A DNA stretch of 64,000 nt from Tianweitania aestuarii (GCF_018457165.1 NZ_JAFMNX010000001.1:434001-498000); one strand, 5' to 3'. Positions 1 through 10,367 are shown, counted from the first letter of the stretch. A program made the numbers and translations. Notes: generated from the letters alone by a model not told the origin.

Positions 1-424
1 CCAGGAACAGGCTGCGAGCGACCGTGTCATAGATCGCGAAGGCAAACATGCCCTGAAGCTTTGCGCAGGCCTCTGCGCCCTCCGCCGCATAAAGGTTCAG
101 GATGACCTCCGTGTCGGATTGGGTGCGAAAGCGGTAGCCCCGCGCTTCCAGATCCGTTCTCAGCGCGCGGTGATTGTAGATTTCACCATTGAAGCTGATG
201 ATGAAGCGTTCGGAAACATCGGCCATCGGCTGAGCGGCTTGTGGGCCGGGTGCGATGACCGAGAGGCGGCGGTGTCCAAGCTGAAGACGGTTGTCGGAGC
301 TCGACCAGTGACCGAAACCGTCCGGCCCTCTTTGTTTCATGGCATCACAGACACGCCGTAGCTCCTGATCGAAGCAACGCGGTGACTGTGCAGCATAATC
401 AAAGATACCCGCAACACCGCACAT
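1..424 (-). CDS. Asparagine synthetase (glutamine-hydrolysing)-like, N-terminal part, cut by window edge
   Basis: Only the first 141 codons are inside the window; the gene runs off the left end. Translation on the minus strand from an ATG at 422-424 begins MCGVAGIFDY, so Cys2 is the N-terminal nucleophile of a class II (Ntn) glutamine amidotransferase. The family landmarks RGPDG, GHRRLSVI, FNGEIYNH and SDTEVIL all follow in order. The visible part is therefore the glutaminase domain of the AsnB family; the synthetase domain that fixes the substrate is not visible. AsnB makes asparagine from aspartate and glutamine, but paralogues beside polysaccharide genes often amidate sugars or peptides. 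The next gene is a Wzc/ExoP-like exopolysaccharide protein on the opposite strand, so a role in polysaccharide modification is possible but is inference. Confidence 0.9.
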   Translation of the reverse strand, partial: MCGVAGIFDYAAQSPRCFDQELRRVCDAMKQRGPDGFGHWSSSDNRLQLGHRRLSVIAPGPQAAQPMADVSERFIISFNGEIYNHRALRTDLEARGYRFRTQSDTEVILNLYAAEGAEACAKLQGMFAFAIYDTVARSLFL

Positions 425-745
425 GGTGAAGCAACTCCGAAACCCCGATCCCCATGTGCTATGATCTTAGAAGAACTGGAAAGGCAAGAAGATTCTAAGT
501 TTAAGATGCTGCGGAGATTGCATCATATAGGTTTTGCTGTACGGTCATGAATGTAGCTGAAAGATGAAGGTTGCTGCAGTCGGAATCTGCTTGGACGCCG
601 ACGAAGTGTGCTGTGTGTTTTTCCGCGGGGGCGGATATGGGGTTCTTGAGTGCGAACACGCCGATGCCGGCCATGGCATCGGCTGTCCTTGTGCCTGTGT
701 TGCGGCGCCGAGCGGTCTCGGCGCTTCATCGGGTGCGGTGACGCG
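425..745. other. Divergent intergenic region between the asnB-like gene and the wzc-like gene
   Basis: This 321-bp stretch is locally AT-richer than its flanks and should hold both promoters. A 7-bp inverted repeat (CTTAGAA at 466-472 and TTCTAAG at 493-499) lies in the middle and could be a regulator site. No convincing gene is seen: the reading frames that start at 564 and 650 are upstream extensions or shadows of the wzc-like gene and lack family similarity. Confidence 0.4.
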
Positions 746-3172
746 ATGCTGGATCGGGTCCAAAGCGGCGAACTCTATGAACGGGCAGAGCTGCGGCCGC
801 ACGTCCGCGCTCTTCCGTCGCCGGATGATGCCGGGCAGGATCAGCTGCTGTATTCCGCACCGCCTCATCAAACGGCCGGCCTCGATCTTCTGCGCCTTTG
901 GTCGCGTCTTCTTCATCATCGCCGCTTGATCGGCGCCTTTCTTGCTGGCGGTCTGCTGGTCGGTCTCGGTCTGTTTCTTGCGCAAACCCCGCTTTACCGT
1001 GCCACCATGCGCATCGAGATCTCGGCGCCGGAAGCGCGCGTCGTGCGCGACCTCGAAGTCGTTAGCGCCACGATCGACACGCGCAGTTTTCAATCGGCAC
1101 TCGAAACGCTGAAGAGCCGCAGCGTCGTCCAGAACGCGGTAACGGCACTCGACCTCGCCAACCGCGCCGATTTCCTGTTTCCGCGCCCGCGTTTGTCGTT
1201 CGGGGTGTCGCCAGCCGAGGCCCTGAAGGGTATCGATGACAAGCAGCGGCTGCGCATGGCGATCGCGCGCGTGCAGGCACAGCTCAGCGTCGGCCTGATC
1301 CGCAACACGAGCATCCTGTCGCTGGCCTATCAGGACGCCGATCCCGACACCGCCGAAGCGATCGTCAGGCAGATCGCGGCCAGCTATCTCCAACAACGCG
1401 CCGAACAAACCAGCCGTGCCTCCCTTCTCGCCCGCCAGTTCGTTGAAGAACAGGTGGCCGACGTGAAGGAGCAGCTTCAGCATTCGGAAGCCGAGCTCGT
1501 GGATTACGCCAGCGAGCACGGCATCATGGCGGCGACGGAAGGCGAGGAATCGCTGATCGAGCAGAAGATCCGGGCGCTGAATGACGGTCTCGCCGAAGCG
1601 ATCAACGAGCGCCTTGCGGCCGAAAGCCGGGTCCAGCTGATCGATGCCGGCCACGGAAACCAGCTTCAGGATGTCCTTGGCAACGAAGCCGTTCTGGAGG
1701 TGCGCAGCCGCATCGCGGATCTGAGTGCCGACTATCAACAGAAGCTCGACACGTTCAAACCGGACTATCCCGAAATGCGCAAGCTGCGGGCGCAGATCGG
1801 CGAACTCGAGAAGCAGCGTTCCGACCTCACCGATGCGGTGATCCTGTCCTTGCGCGCGCGCCACAACGAGGCCGTGCGGCGTGAAGATCAGCTGAGCGCC
1901 AAGCTGGCGGAGCTTGAAAACGAGCTGTCGGTGTATGCCGACAAAAGCATTCGCTACACGATCCTCAAGCGCGAGGTGGATTCACAACGCGCCCAGCACG
2001 ACAATCTGGTCGACAAACTGAACGACCTCGGTGTCGGGGCTGAACTCAAGGCGCAGAATGCGGCCGTAATCGATGATGCCCTGGCTCAGGCGGAACCCGT
2101 GACACCGCGCCTGTCGCGCAGTCTGGCGATCTGCCTGTTGATTGCGGCCGGCATGGCCGGTTTCACGATCATGATCCTCGAACGCCTCAACAATGCCTTC
2201 CGCACTCCGCGTGACGTTGAAGCCCAGTTGAAACTGCCGGTTCTCAGCGCTTTGCCGAACACCGACAAGGCATTGCTGGAGGCACAGCTTGCCGACAACC
2301 GGTCGCCGCTGGGTGAAGCCTATCGTTCGCTGCGCACCGCGCTGCAGTTTGCCGATGATGCGGGGCATCCGCGTTCGCTTCTCGTCACCAGCACGGAAGC
2401 CGGCGAGGGCAAGACAACTACGGCGCACAAGATCGCGGTGGACTTCGCCGCACTCGGTTATCGCGTTCTGCTCGTGGATGCCGATCTGCGTCGGCCGACC
2501 CTGCACCGCAGGCTGAAACTGCCGAACCGGCTGGGGCTCAGCGATATCCTGGCCAGACGGGTAACGCGCGAAAGCTTCGGCCGCATGTTCTATGTCGCCG
2601 CTCCCAACCTGAACGTGCTGACAGCCGGCCCGACCGTTTCCAACCCCGTTGATCTTCTTTCATCGCCGCGCACCGGCATTCTGCTCGGCGCGTTTCTGCG
2701 GCGCTATGATCTGGTGGTGATCGACGGACCGCCGGTGACCGGCCTGTCGGATGCACCGATCCTGTCGCGGCTGGCCGATGACACGCTGATGGTGGTGTCG
2801 GCCCGCCAGGTCAGCCGCCAAAGCGCCTGGCTTGCCTTGTCGCGGTTGCGCGCGGCAGGCGGCAATGTGGTTGGCGTCGCGATGACGAGGTTCCGGGCCG
2901 AAGATGTCGAGGGCTTCTACGCCTGTCGCTACACGACGGCGGGTGCGGGCGAAAAAGCACGTCCGCCGGCGCGTGCTGCGGTTGAATGGGATTATTTCGG
3001 CGAAAGGCGTCTGGACAAACCGGGCGTTGTTGGTCTGCGCGATGCGTTGAACGACCTGACACGTGGCTGGATCGCAGGCGTCAGGCGCCAGCGTCTTCCG
3101 CTCTTTTTGACGAGCCGCGTCTGGAGAAGCAAACAGCGAAAGGCCTATGGCTCGTGGAGCCTGCGCCGCTAG
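746..3172 (+). CDS. Wzc/ExoP-like polysaccharide co-polymerase with tyrosine autokinase domain
   Basis: The protein (808 aa from ATG 746) is a fused inner-membrane polysaccharide co-polymerase and bacterial tyrosine kinase, which controls chain length and export of exo- or capsular polysaccharide. A membrane segment lies at about residues 61-80, followed by the Wzz-type periplasmic region with coiled-coil-rich stretches (about 260-450) and a second membrane segment near 480. The C-terminal kinase shows Walker [12 protein letters not shown] (549-559), Walker A' [11 protein letters not shown] (574-584) and Walker B LVVIDGPP (656-663). A tyrosine-rich tail is only weakly developed. The frame is open 96 bp further upstream, but those residues look unlike the family, so I prefer 746; no strong ribosome site decides it. 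It ends in an interlocked stop with xseA. Confidence 0.88.
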   Translation: MLDRVQSGELYERAELRPHVRALPSPDDAGQDQLLYSAPPHQTAGLDLLRLWSRLLHHRRLIGAFLAGGLLVGLGLFLAQTPLYRATMRIEISAPEARVVRDLEVVSATIDTRSFQSALETLKSRSVVQNAVTALDLANRADFLFPRPRLSFGVSPAEALKGIDDKQRLRMAIARVQAQLSVGLIRNTSILSLAYQDADPDTAEAIVRQIAASYLQQRAEQTSRASLLARQFVEEQVADVKEQLQHSEAELVDYASEHGIMAATEGEESLIEQKIRALNDGLAEAINERLAAESRVQLIDAGHGNQLQDVLGNEAVLEVRSRIADLSADYQQKLDTFKPDYPEMRKLRAQIGELEKQRSDLTDAVILSLRARHNEAVRREDQLSAKLAELENELSVYADKSIRYTILKREVDSQRAQHDNLVDKLNDLGVGAELKAQNAAVIDDALAQAEPVTPRLSRSLAICLLIAAGMAGFTIMILERLNNAFRTPRDVEAQLKLPVLSALPNTDKALLEAQLADNRSPLGEAYRSLRTALQFADDAGHPRSLLVTSTEAGEGKTTTAHKIAVDFAALGYRVLLVDADLRRPTLHRRLKLPNRLGLSDILARRVTRESFGRMFYVAAPNLNVLTAGPTVSNPVDLLSSPRTGILLGAFLRRYDLVVIDGPPVTGLSDAPILSRLADDTLMVVSARQVSRQSAWLALSRLRAAGGNVVGVAMTRFRAEDVEGFYACRYTTAGAGEKARPPARAAVEWDYFGERRLDKPGVVGLRDALNDLTRGWIAGVRRQRLPLFLTSRVWRSKQRKAYGSWSLRR

Positions 3173-4806
3173 AACAAACGGCCTTGGCCTTCAGCGGGCG
3201 GGGCTGCCTTTTTCGCGCTCTTCGGCTTGAGCGGTGCTTCGCCCGAAGCGATCGCGTCGATGCGACCATCGGCGAATTCAAGGCTGAGCCGTTCGCCTGG
3301 AGACACCGCCGCGGCCGCGGTAATGGGCTTGCCTTGGGTGTCATGCACAACCGCAAAACCGCGCTTGAGCACGGCCTTGTAGGACAGCGAGCCCAGCATG
3401 CGCTCGGATTGGGCCAGACCCGTGCGATGCGTTGAAAGGCGCAGTGCGAGCGCGCGATCCCGACGCGCTTCGAGCGCTGCATAGAGCGCAGTCATCGTGC
3501 TCAAGCGCTCAACGAGAGCGGCCGGACGCATACGCCGCGTGACACGTTGGAACAGTGCGCGATCATGATCGAGCTTGCGCTTGAGAAGCCGTGACAAGCG
3601 ATCGGGTGCCGGCAAACGTGCAGCGGCGGCGTCGAGCTGACGTCGGTTTGCGGCGGGCAGTCGTTCGCCCGTTCGCCCGAGTTCGCGCCGCAGCAGCGCG
3701 GTTCGGCGCGACAGAACGGCAGGCGACAGGCGCAAACCATCTAGCTTGACCCGACGGCGATGGGTGGAGGTTTCCAGCGACCGTTCCAGCCGTCCCGTGA
3801 CCTCATCGAAGTGGCGGCGCGGCATTGCAAGGATGGCGTCCGCACTCGGCAGGGCACGCGCCAAACTTCGAACGCTATGCGTGCGGCGGTCCATGCCTCG
3901 CGACATGCAGCCCCTCAGCCGTGCGCCGAGCGATGCGATGCGTGCTTCGAGCTCGGCCTTCACGGGAACGGCCATCTCGGCCGCGCCGGTCGGGGTCGGT
4001 GCACGGCGATCAGCAACGAGGTCGATCAGCGTCCAGTCGGTTTCATGGCCAACGGCCGCAATCAGCGGGATCCGTGAATGGGATACGGCGCGGGCGCAGG
4101 ATTCGTCGTTGAAGCCCCATAGGTCCTCGAGGCTGCCGCCGCCGCGCGCCACGATGATCACGTCCGGCCGCCGGATCGGGCCATCAACGGGCAACTGGTT
4201 GAAGCCGTTGATCGCCGCGCAGACTTCCGAACCGGATGTCTCGCCCTGCACACGCACGGGCCAGACGATCACATGCAGCGGAAAGCGATCGGCAATGCGA
4301 TGCAGGATGTCGCGGATCACTGCGCCGGTTGGCGACGTCACCACGCCGATCACGCGGGGCATGAACGGCAGATCCTGCTTGTGCGCGGCGTCGAACAAGC
4401 CTTCGGCGGCGAGCCGCTTCTTGCGCTCTTCCAGCAAGGCCATCAGCGCGCCGGCACCTGCCGGCTCCAGATTGTCGATGACGATCTGGTATTTCGAAGA
4501 GCCGGGATAGGTCGTCAGCTTGCCGGTGGCGACGACTTCCATGCCCTCTTCGGGCCGGAAGCGCAGCTTCGCCATCGTTGCCTTCCACACCACGGCTTCG
4601 AGCTTGGCGCGGTCGTCCTTTAGCCCGAAATAAGCGTGACCCGAGGAATGCGGTCCGCGATATCCGGAAATCTCACCGCGCACGCGAACATGGCCGAACT
4701 GATCCTCCACCGTGCGCTTGAGCGCGCCGGAGATCTCCGACACGGAATATTCCGTGGCATTGGTGAGCGGGGCGGGGGAAAGAAGATCGGGCATGGAGAA
4801 AGACAT
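3169..4806 (-). CDS. xseA: Exodeoxyribonuclease VII large subunit
   Basis: XseA (545 aa) is the large subunit of exonuclease VII, which works with several XseB copies to degrade single-stranded DNA to oligonucleotides in repair. The N-terminal OB fold reads [25 protein letters not shown] and HAYFGLKD. The catalytic domain shows [16 protein letters not shown] residues (here [13 protein letters not shown]), [26 protein letters not shown] and [10 protein letters not shown], all typical of the family. A long basic helical region follows, and the C-terminal [14 protein letters not shown] box is present. The length is at the long end for alphaproteobacteria. An alternative start is Met5. xseB is not nearby. 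Its stop codon overlaps the wzc-like stop inside CTAG. Confidence 0.95.
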   Translation of the reverse strand: MSFSMPDLLSPAPLTNATEYSVSEISGALKRTVEDQFGHVRVRGEISGYRGPHSSGHAYFGLKDDRAKLEAVVWKATMAKLRFRPEEGMEVVATGKLTTYPGSSKYQIVIDNLEPAGAGALMALLEERKKRLAAEGLFDAAHKQDLPFMPRVIGVVTSPTGAVIRDILHRIADRFPLHVIVWPVRVQGETSGSEVCAAINGFNQLPVDGPIRRPDVIIVARGGGSLEDLWGFNDESCARAVSHSRIPLIAAVGHETDWTLIDLVADRRAPTPTGAAEMAVPVKAELEARIASLGARLRGCMSRGMDRRTHSVRSLARALPSADAILAMPRRHFDEVTGRLERSLETSTHRRRVKLDGLRLSPAVLSRRTALLRRELGRTGERLPAANRRQLDAAAARLPAPDRLSRLLKRKLDHDRALFQRVTRRMRPAALVERLSTMTALYAALEARRDRALALRLSTHRTGLAQSERMLGSLSYKAVLKRGFAVVHDTQGKPITAAAAVSPGERLSLEFADGRIDAIASGEAPLKPKSAKKAAPPAEGQGRLF

Positions 4807-4824
4807 ATCGTCGGCCGGCCGATT

Positions 4825-5787
4825 CTACCAGTTCGTCACCAGGTTGCCCGAACGCGGCTTCGTGCGTTTGCCCAGTCCCGTGAAGTCGAAGCTTGCGGCG
4901 TCGTCCACCACGGGCATGGGCAGCGAGATGTTGTCGAGGCTTTCGCTGATATGGCGCGACAGCGCTTCCACGATCGCGGATTGCCCGGCCGGTGTGTGGC
5001 CGCGCATGATCCCAATGCGGATGTCGGGAAGATCAGCAAAGCCTTCCGCTTCACCCAGCACGCGCATGCCGGGCCGCAAGGCGCATTCCGGCAGAACCGA
5101 AACGGCGAGCCCCGACAAAACGGCCGCAATCACCACGGTTGCCGACCAGCTGGTGAACAGGATGCGATAATCGCGTCCGCTGGCATCCAGCGCATCGCAG
5201 GCCGCACGCCGCCACATGCAGGTCGGGCGGCCAACCGCGAGCGGCAAAGTGGCTTCTTCATGTACGGGATGGTTGGCCGAGCTCACCCACAACAGCGGCT
5301 CACGGCGCACGATCTCGGACTGACCCGTGCCGCCGCTATGCGTCACCAGAGCCAGATCGAGCTGACCGCGCTTGAGCAGTTCCACGAGGTTGGACGTGGG
5401 CTCGCAGATCACCGACATCTCCACCCGCGGATTGGAGCGGGCGAAGCGCGCCATGATTTCCGGCAAAAAGCGGTCGGCGTAGTCATCGGGTGTGCCGATC
5501 CGGATCTGGCCTTCCAGGCTCGTGTCGTCGAAGGCCGCCATGGTTTCGCGGTTGAGGCGGATCATCCGCCGCGCATAGGCAAGCAGCTTCTCGCCATCGT
5601 CCGTCAGCCGGTTCGTGCGCCCGTTCTTCTCGAACAGCGACTTGCCGATGCGCTCTTCCAGCCGGCGCATCTGCATGGATACGGCCGATTGCGTGCGGTG
5701 CACCTCATCGGCGGCGCGGGTGAAGCTGCCGGTATCGGCAATGGCGACAAAGGTCTGCAACTGATCGAGATCGAGCGGGACGGCCAT
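4825..5787 (-). CDS. LysR-family transcriptional regulator
   Basis: The protein (320 aa) has the LysR layout: an N-terminal winged helix-turn-helix (LDQLQTFVAIADTGSFTRAA, then TQSAVSMQMRRLEERIGKSL) and a C-terminal periplasmic-binding-like effector domain starting near RIGTPDDYADRFLPEI. The frame is open to 5841, but ATG 5787 is preceded by a clear AGGAGG at 5794-5799 with 6-nt spacing, so I take that start. The gene is divergent from a DUF1127 gene 196 bp away, and the gap carries a 7-bp inverted repeat. LysR proteins commonly control a divergent neighbour, so regulation of the DUF1127 gene is a fair inference. The effector is unknown. Confidence 0.9.
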   Translation of the reverse strand: MAVPLDLDQLQTFVAIADTGSFTRAADEVHRTQSAVSMQMRRLEERIGKSLFEKNGRTNRLTDDGEKLLAYARRMIRLNRETMAAFDDTSLEGQIRIGTPDDYADRFLPEIMARFARSNPRVEMSVICEPTSNLVELLKRGQLDLALVTHSGGTGQSEIVRREPLLWVSSANHPVHEEATLPLAVGRPTCMWRRAACDALDASGRDYRILFTSWSATVVIAAVLSGLAVSVLPECALRPGMRVLGEAEGFADLPDIRIGIMRGHTPAGQSAIVEALSRHISESLDNISLPMPVVDDAASFDFTGLGKRTKPRSGNLVTNW

Positions 5788-5793
5788 CCGGAA

Positions 5794-5799
5794 CCTCCT
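5794..5799 (-). promoter_or_regulatory. Ribosome binding site that fixes the LysR start
   Basis: AGGAGG on the minus strand lies 6 nt before ATG 5787. The upstream in-frame ATG at 5841 has no comparable site, so the annotated LysR protein should begin at 5787 (MAVPLDLDQL). Confidence 0.75.
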
Positions 5800-5818
5800 G
5801 GAACCTTCATCAACAGCG

Positions 5819-5857
5819 TTGATAACGGCCATTAGAAACATTCGTTGGATTTATCAA
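5819..5857. promoter_or_regulatory. Inverted repeat in the LysR/DUF1127 divergent region
   Basis: TTGATAA at 5819-5825 and its exact reverse complement TTATCAA at 5851-5857 flank a 25-bp spacer. LysR tetramers bind two separated sites in such divergent regions, so this is a candidate operator. Binding is not shown by the sequence. Confidence 0.35.
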
Positions 5858-5982
5858 TCGGCGCGACGCATTCCTCCGCGTGTTCCATGCAAACGGTCAC
5901 TGCCCTGTCACCTCCGCAGCATAGTGCTGCCGGTGCGGGGTCGCGACCGAACCTTCAAACAGGCATTCCAAGGAGACCTTCG

Positions 5983-6264
5983 ATGTCGACGCTCGACCAG
6001 TCCGCCACCATGCTGCCAGCCGCGTTCCGCCCGGCCATCTGGGAGCGTGTGGCCGGTCGTGGCGTCGCGGTGATGCGTTTTCTTCGAAACCGAAGCGCAT
6101 TTGTCAGGCTGAACGAGATGACCGACAAGCAGCTGAAGGATATCGGTTTGCGCCGCTATGATGTGCTTGAAGCCGGTCACGGGTTCGGCGATCCGATCAC
6201 GCGCCTGACCATGATCGTGGACGAGCGTCAGTCCGGCGAAGCTGCCGCGCGGCACGTTGTCTGA
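5983..6264 (+). CDS. DUF1127 domain small protein
   Basis: The protein is 93 aa from ATG 5983, which follows AAGGAG at 5970-5975. The C-terminal half carries the DUF1127 signature: a basic arginine-rich helix (MRFLRNRSAFVRLNEM) followed by TDKQLKDIGLRRYDV. DUF1127 proteins in alphaproteobacteria are small, arginine-rich and in studied cases bind RNA and affect phosphate and carbon metabolism or sRNA-based control. This member is longer than the roughly 50-aa minimal form because of an N-terminal extension of about 30 residues. It is divergent from a LysR gene. The function here is not determined. Confidence 0.85.
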   Translation: MSTLDQSATMLPAAFRPAIWERVAGRGVAVMRFLRNRSAFVRLNEMTDKQLKDIGLRRYDVLEAGHGFGDPITRLTMIVDERQSGEAAARHVV

Positions 6265-6285
6265 CAGTCGGAACGGCGCAAGGTG

Positions 6286-6307
6286 AGCGGAGGCTTATGC
6301 TTCCGCT
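6286..6307. terminator. Hairpin between convergent DUF1127 and DUF937 genes
   Basis: A 9-bp stem (AGCGGAGGC with GCTTCCGCT, one G-U pair) closes a TTAT loop and is followed by TTCCCTGTTT. It sits between convergent genes and probably ends the DUF1127 transcript. The U tract is poor. Confidence 0.5.
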
Positions 6308-6343
6308 TTCCCTGTTTGCTGAGCCTTCCGTTCTTCAAAGACC

Positions 6344-7240
6344 TCAGGCTCCACGCTTTTCCATGCCTTTGAGAAAGGTGTCGAAGATCGCTTCGGTGCC
6401 TTTCTGATAATCGTCCCGCGTCTTGCGACCAGTTTCGAACATGTCGCCAAACAGATCGTCATAGGGATTGCGCGGCCGTCCGCTGGGATTTGTCGGCTCG
6501 GGCTGCGGTTCCGGCTGGGCCTGGCTACCCATGCCGCCGCCGCCCATCATGCCTTCCAGCATCTTGCCCCAGGGTGTGCCACCGAACGGGTTGTTGGCTT
6601 GGCCGGATTGCGGCGCGCTTTCCCGTGCCTGACCAGTTCCGCCGGTCATCATGTCCTTCATGGCCTTGCCGAAGGGATTGTCGAACGGATCGAAGCTCGA
6701 GCCCGGAGTCGTGCCCGTCTTTGTGCCGCCACCTGACGACGCGCCGCCGCCCATGCCGCCGCGCATCATCTGCTCGATGATGTCGCCGAGGACATTGCCG
6801 CCCGATTGTCCCGGCATCTGGCCGGTGGACTGCTTGAACAGGCCGCCCATGATCATGCTGGCGAGTGCTGGCAGCATCTGCTGCAGGATCGACTGGGCAA
6901 TGCCCGTGGATTGTGCGGCATGGGCGGCGACGGCCCGGCTGAGTTCCTTTGAACCGAACAGGTGGCCGAGAATGCCGTTGCCCTCGGCCGTGCCGTCCGG
7001 CCCCATCGCCTGGCTGGGATGATCGAAATAGCGGGCATGATCGCCCGATGCCATGGCCTGGAGAAAGCTTCCAACGCCGTAAGGGTCGTTGGCATTGCGC
7101 TTCAAACCCTGGCTGAAGGCGGGCAGCAGCGCTTCGGTGGCGAGCTGAACCTGTTGCTGGGTCAGCCCATATTGGCGCGCCATCAGCTCCATGGCCTTGC
7201 CGTTATCGGCGGTGTTGAGCATGTCGAACAAAGGCATCAT
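6344..7240 (-). CDS. DUF937 domain-containing protein
   Basis: The protein is 298 aa. The N-terminal half (about residues 1-140) is helical and alanine-rich with the DUF937 pattern: FDMLNTADNGKAMELMARQYG, QLATEALLPAFSQGLKRN, GNGILGHLFGSKELSRAVAA and LPALASMIMGGL. The C-terminal half is low-complexity, rich in Gly, Met, Gln and Pro (GGMGGGASSGGG, MLEGMMGGGGMG), and ends in a short charged segment (NPYDDLFGDMFETGRKTRDD). There is no signal peptide. The molecular role of DUF937 proteins is not established. The gene appears to be monocistronic, between a convergent DUF1127 gene and gshA on the same strand. Confidence 0.8.
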   Translation of the reverse strand: MMPLFDMLNTADNGKAMELMARQYGLTQQQVQLATEALLPAFSQGLKRNANDPYGVGSFLQAMASGDHARYFDHPSQAMGPDGTAEGNGILGHLFGSKELSRAVAAHAAQSTGIAQSILQQMLPALASMIMGGLFKQSTGQMPGQSGGNVLGDIIEQMMRGGMGGGASSGGGTKTGTTPGSSFDPFDNPFGKAMKDMMTGGTGQARESAPQSGQANNPFGGTPWGKMLEGMMGGGGMGSQAQPEPQPEPTNPSGRPRNPYDDLFGDMFETGRKTRDDYQKGTEAIFDTFLKGMEKRGA

Positions 7241-7366
7241 GAGCGTGTTCTCCGTTAGGTATGAACCTAGGCCGGATTTGCACCGCTTAAAGGGTCGCGC
7301 GTTCGCGCACGCACCCGCATGATGATCTCAGTCGCCCCTTGGCCCTTCAGCCGCCGCTTGGCCTGA

Positions 7367-8740
7367 TCAGTAGGCGTATTCCTGGAAGATCGGCTCGATC
7401 GAACCGCCCCAGCGCATGTGAAACGAATTCACCATGTCTTCCGCACTTGTCGTGCCGCGCGCAACCACTTCATCGAGCGGGCTGAGGAAGGACGTTTCAT
7501 CATAGCCGTCTGCGTTGAGGCGCGCACGATTGGCCAACCCCTTGCGGGAAATGGCGAGCACGTCGCGGGCGATGTCGCGCAGGCTGTGATTGTCGAGCAG
7601 GGTCGCCAGACCTTGTTCCGGCACGGCGTTGCGCATGGCAACCACGTCTTCATAGGTCCAGTTGCGCGTCAGCGCTTCGGCTGCATCGAGGGCTTCCGGG
7701 TCATACAACAGGCCGACCCAGAACGCCGGCAGTGCGCAGATGCGCCGCCATGGACCGCCGTCGGCGCCGCGCATTTCGAGGAACCGCTTCAAGCGCACGT
7801 CGGGAAACAGCGTCGACAGGTGGTTGGCCCAGTCGCCCATGTTGGGCAGACCATCCGGCAATTCGTTGCGCAAGGCGCCGTTCATGAATTGGCGGAACGT
7901 CACATGGGTGAGGTCGCGGTAGCGGCCGTCGCGGATGGCGAAATACATCGGCACGTCGAGCGCCCATTCCACGTAATCGGCAAAGCCGAAATCGGGCGAG
8001 AAGCAGAACGGCAGCACGCCCGAGCGCTGGTTGTCGGTATCGCGCCAAATATCGCCGCGCCAGCTCTGGAAGCCGTTCGGCTTTCCATTGGTGAATGGCG
8101 AACTTGCAAACAGCGCCGTGGATAGCGGCTGCAGCTTCAAGGAAACCTGCATCTTGCGGCGCATGTCGGCTTCGGAAGAGAAGTCGAGATTCACCTGGAT
8201 CGTGCAGGAGCGGTACATCATGTCCAGGCCCTTGGTGCCGACCTTGGGCATGTAGTTGGTCATGATGTCGTAGCGCGACTTCGGCATGCGTGGCGTTTCA
8301 GCCAGCGTCCATTTCGGGCTGCCGCCAAGGCCGAGAAAGCGGATGCCGAGCGGTTCGGCGATCTCGCGCACCTGCGCAAGATGGGCATTGCCCTCGCGGC
8401 AGGTCTGGTGGATCGTTTCGAGCGCTGCACCCGACAATTCGAACTGCCCGCCGGGCTCAAGCGAGATCGCACCCTGGCCGGTGGGCTCAACCAGACCGAT
8501 GATGTTGCCTTCGTCGATGATGGGATCCCAGCCCAGCACGCGCTGCATGCCTTCCAGGATCGCGCGGATGCCGTTGTCGCCGCCATAAGGCACGGGACGA
8601 TGGCCATCCACATAGAAGGGGAACTTCTCGTGCTCGGTGCCGATGCGCCATTGCTCGCGCGGCTTGTTGCCGGCAGCGAGATAGTCAACGAGTTCGTCCA
8701 CGCCCTCGATCGGCCGGGAGTCGGTTGTGTCACGTGCCAT
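7367..8740 (-). CDS. gshA: Glutamate-cysteine ligase, plant/alphaproteobacterial type
   Basis: GshA (457 aa from 8740) joins glutamate and cysteine in the first step of glutathione synthesis. It belongs to the class shared by plants and alphaproteobacteria: EQWRIGTEHEKFPF near the N-terminus, EGNIIGLVEPTGQGAISLEP, GGQFELSGA, and TIQVNLDFSSEADMRRKM are visible. The frame extends to 8788, but ATG 8740 has AGGTGA at 8746-8751, so I use it. The product would serve redox defence and also the glutathione gating of Kef-type antiporters, one of which lies about 50 kb away in this window. Confidence 0.93.
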   Translation of the reverse strand: MARDTTDSRPIEGVDELVDYLAAGNKPREQWRIGTEHEKFPFYVDGHRPVPYGGDNGIRAILEGMQRVLGWDPIIDEGNIIGLVEPTGQGAISLEPGGQFELSGAALETIHQTCREGNAHLAQVREIAEPLGIRFLGLGGSPKWTLAETPRMPKSRYDIMTNYMPKVGTKGLDMMYRSCTIQVNLDFSSEADMRRKMQVSLKLQPLSTALFASSPFTNGKPNGFQSWRGDIWRDTDNQRSGVLPFCFSPDFGFADYVEWALDVPMYFAIRDGRYRDLTHVTFRQFMNGALRNELPDGLPNMGDWANHLSTLFPDVRLKRFLEMRGADGGPWRRICALPAFWVGLLYDPEALDAAEALTRNWTYEDVVAMRNAVPEQGLATLLDNHSLRDIARDVLAISRKGLANRARLNADGYDETSFLSPLDEVVARGTTSAEDMVNSFHMRWGGSIEPIFQEYAY

Positions 8741-8832
8741 TTTCGTCACCTGGCCTGAATTTGAGGCGCTTGCTTGCAGATTATGCATGCGCCGGGCAAG
8801 CGAATAATCTTGACCATGCTGTCAACGGGTTC

Positions 8833-9567
8833 TTACCAATCCCCCACCGTCGCCTGAATAACCGCCAATGCCGCAACGGCAGCGGTGTCGGCGCGCAGGA
8901 TACGGGAACCGAGCGGAATGGCCGTCACAAACGGCAGATCGTGCAGCTGTCGCCGTTCCGTATCCGAAAAGCCCCCTTCCGGCCCAACCAGCAGCGCAAG
9001 CTTGCGCTCTTCGATCGCCTGAAGGCTGGCGAGCGGATTGTTGCCGGCAGCACCCTCATCACAGAAGATCAGTCGTCGGTTGGGATCCCAATCGTTCAGC
9101 AGGCGCTCGAACTTCACGGGCTCGCGAACGGCGGGAAGCGCGAGGATACCGCATTGCTCGGCGGCTTCGATCGCATTGGCCTGCAGACGGTCGACGCTGA
9201 GCCGCGTCATCTGGGTGTGCTGGGTCAGAACCGGCTGCAAGACACCAGCGCCCATCTCGACGGCTTTCTGCACGAGATAATCAAGCCGACCGACCTTGAT
9301 CGGCGCAAAGCAGTAAAGCAGGTCCGGCTGCGGTTCCTGCGCTCGGGTCTGCTCGACGACATCGAGCGAAGCCGCCTTCTTCTTGCCTTCGCCCAAGCGC
9401 GCCAGCCATTCGCCGTCGCGCCCGTTGAAAACAAGCAGTTCCGCGCCCGGCTCGTAGCGCAGAACATGAAGGAGGTAATGGCTTTGCTGCGCTTCCAGCA
9501 CCAGGCGAGCGCCGGTATCGAGGGCGTCGGGCACGAAGAGCCGTTGCATTTTGTAGTTCGCACGCAT
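8833..9567 (-). CDS. rsmE: 16S rRNA (uracil-1498-N3)-methyltransferase
   Basis: RsmE methylates N3 of U1498 in 16S rRNA. The protein starts [12 protein letters not shown], has the PUA-like N-terminal fold ([24 protein letters not shown]) and then the SPOUT knot: [37 protein letters not shown] and [16 protein letters not shown]. The frame is open to 9630 but the upstream residues do not resemble the family; the start at 9567 follows the usual rhizobial N-terminus rather than a strong ribosome site. Length from there is 244 aa. It lies 92 bp upstream of gshA on the same strand. Confidence 0.92.
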   Translation of the reverse strand: MRANYKMQRLFVPDALDTGARLVLEAQQSHYLLHVLRYEPGAELLVFNGRDGEWLARLGEGKKKAASLDVVEQTRAQEPQPDLLYCFAPIKVGRLDYLVQKAVEMGAGVLQPVLTQHTQMTRLSVDRLQANAIEAAEQCGILALPAVREPVKFERLLNDWDPNRRLIFCDEGAAGNNPLASLQAIEERKLALLVGPEGGFSDTERRQLHDLPFVTAIPLGSRILRADTAAVAALAVIQATVGDW

Positions 9568-9662
9568 CAACCGGACATGAGCGCATGCGTGGCGAACGTC
9601 AAGCATGGCTTCCGGGCCGGCACACGGCATGCTAGCCGCTGCCCGACAGGAAAGGCTGGCCC

Positions 9663-10367
9663 ATGCGTGTACTCGTGATTGAAAACAATGCCGGCACCAC
9701 GCTCGGCCAGATCGAAACAGCGCTGGTCGAGCGCGGTGCTGAGATTACCATCTGCAAGGCCTTTGAAGGCGAGGCGCTGCCGAAAGGAGAGTTCGACGGG
9801 CTGGTGGTGCTGGGCGGCGTGCAGAACGCGTTGGCCGATGAAGGATCGCCCTATTTTCCCGAACTTCTCGAGCGCATGCGGGACTATGCCAGGTCGGACC
9901 GGGCCGTGCTCGGTGTTTGTCTTGGCAGTCAGCTTCTGGCGCGGGCCTTTGGCGCGGAAAACTTGATCGGCGCGACGCATGAGTTCGGATGGACGGAGGT
10001 TGCGCTGACGCAAGACGGTGCGGTTGATCCGATGCTGGGCGGTCTCGATCCGGTTTTCACGACCTTCCAGTGGCATGACGATACATTCGTGCTGCCACGC
10101 GGAGCCACACGGCTTGCCGGCAACGATCTCACGCACAATCAGGCCTTCAGGATCGGGCGCGCCGCTTACGGCATCCAGTTCCACTTCGAAGCCGATCGCA
10201 AGCTGATCGGTCAATGGAACACGATCAATGCCGACTATCTCGCGGAGCGCGAGCCGGATTGGCCGCAGCGCTTTGCAGCCGAACAGGCAACGCGCGGTGC
10301 CGATGCCGACGATAATGGCTTGAAGATCGCCCGCGCCTGGGCTGCGTTGATCGCAATTCATCCTTGA
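9663..10367 (+). CDS. Class I glutamine amidotransferase-like protein
   Basis: The protein (234 aa) is a stand-alone class I (triad) glutamine amidotransferase domain. The nucleophile is the Cys in [15 protein letters not shown]; the His and Glu of the triad are in [10 protein letters not shown]. The closest families are the GMP synthase glutaminase-like proteins of unknown substrate, which often act in detoxification or catabolism. An AGGAAAGG stretch lies before ATG 9663. It is divergent from rsmE. No synthetase domain is attached, so the ammonia acceptor cannot be named. Confidence 0.8.
   Translation: MRVLVIENNAGTTLGQIETALVERGAEITICKAFEGEALPKGEFDGLVVLGGVQNALADEGSPYFPELLERMRDYARSDRAVLGVCLGSQLLARAFGAENLIGATHEFGWTEVALTQDGAVDPMLGGLDPVFTTFQWHDDTFVLPRGATRLAGNDLTHNQAFRIGRAAYGIQFHFEADRKLIGQWNTINADYLAEREPDWPQRFAAEQATRGADADDNGLKIARAWAALIAIHP

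Noticed and set aside
466..499. 7-bp inverted repeat between asnB-like and wzc-like genes taken as an operator
   Set aside because: The arms are short and AT-rich, so chance is plausible; mentioned only in the intergenic entry.
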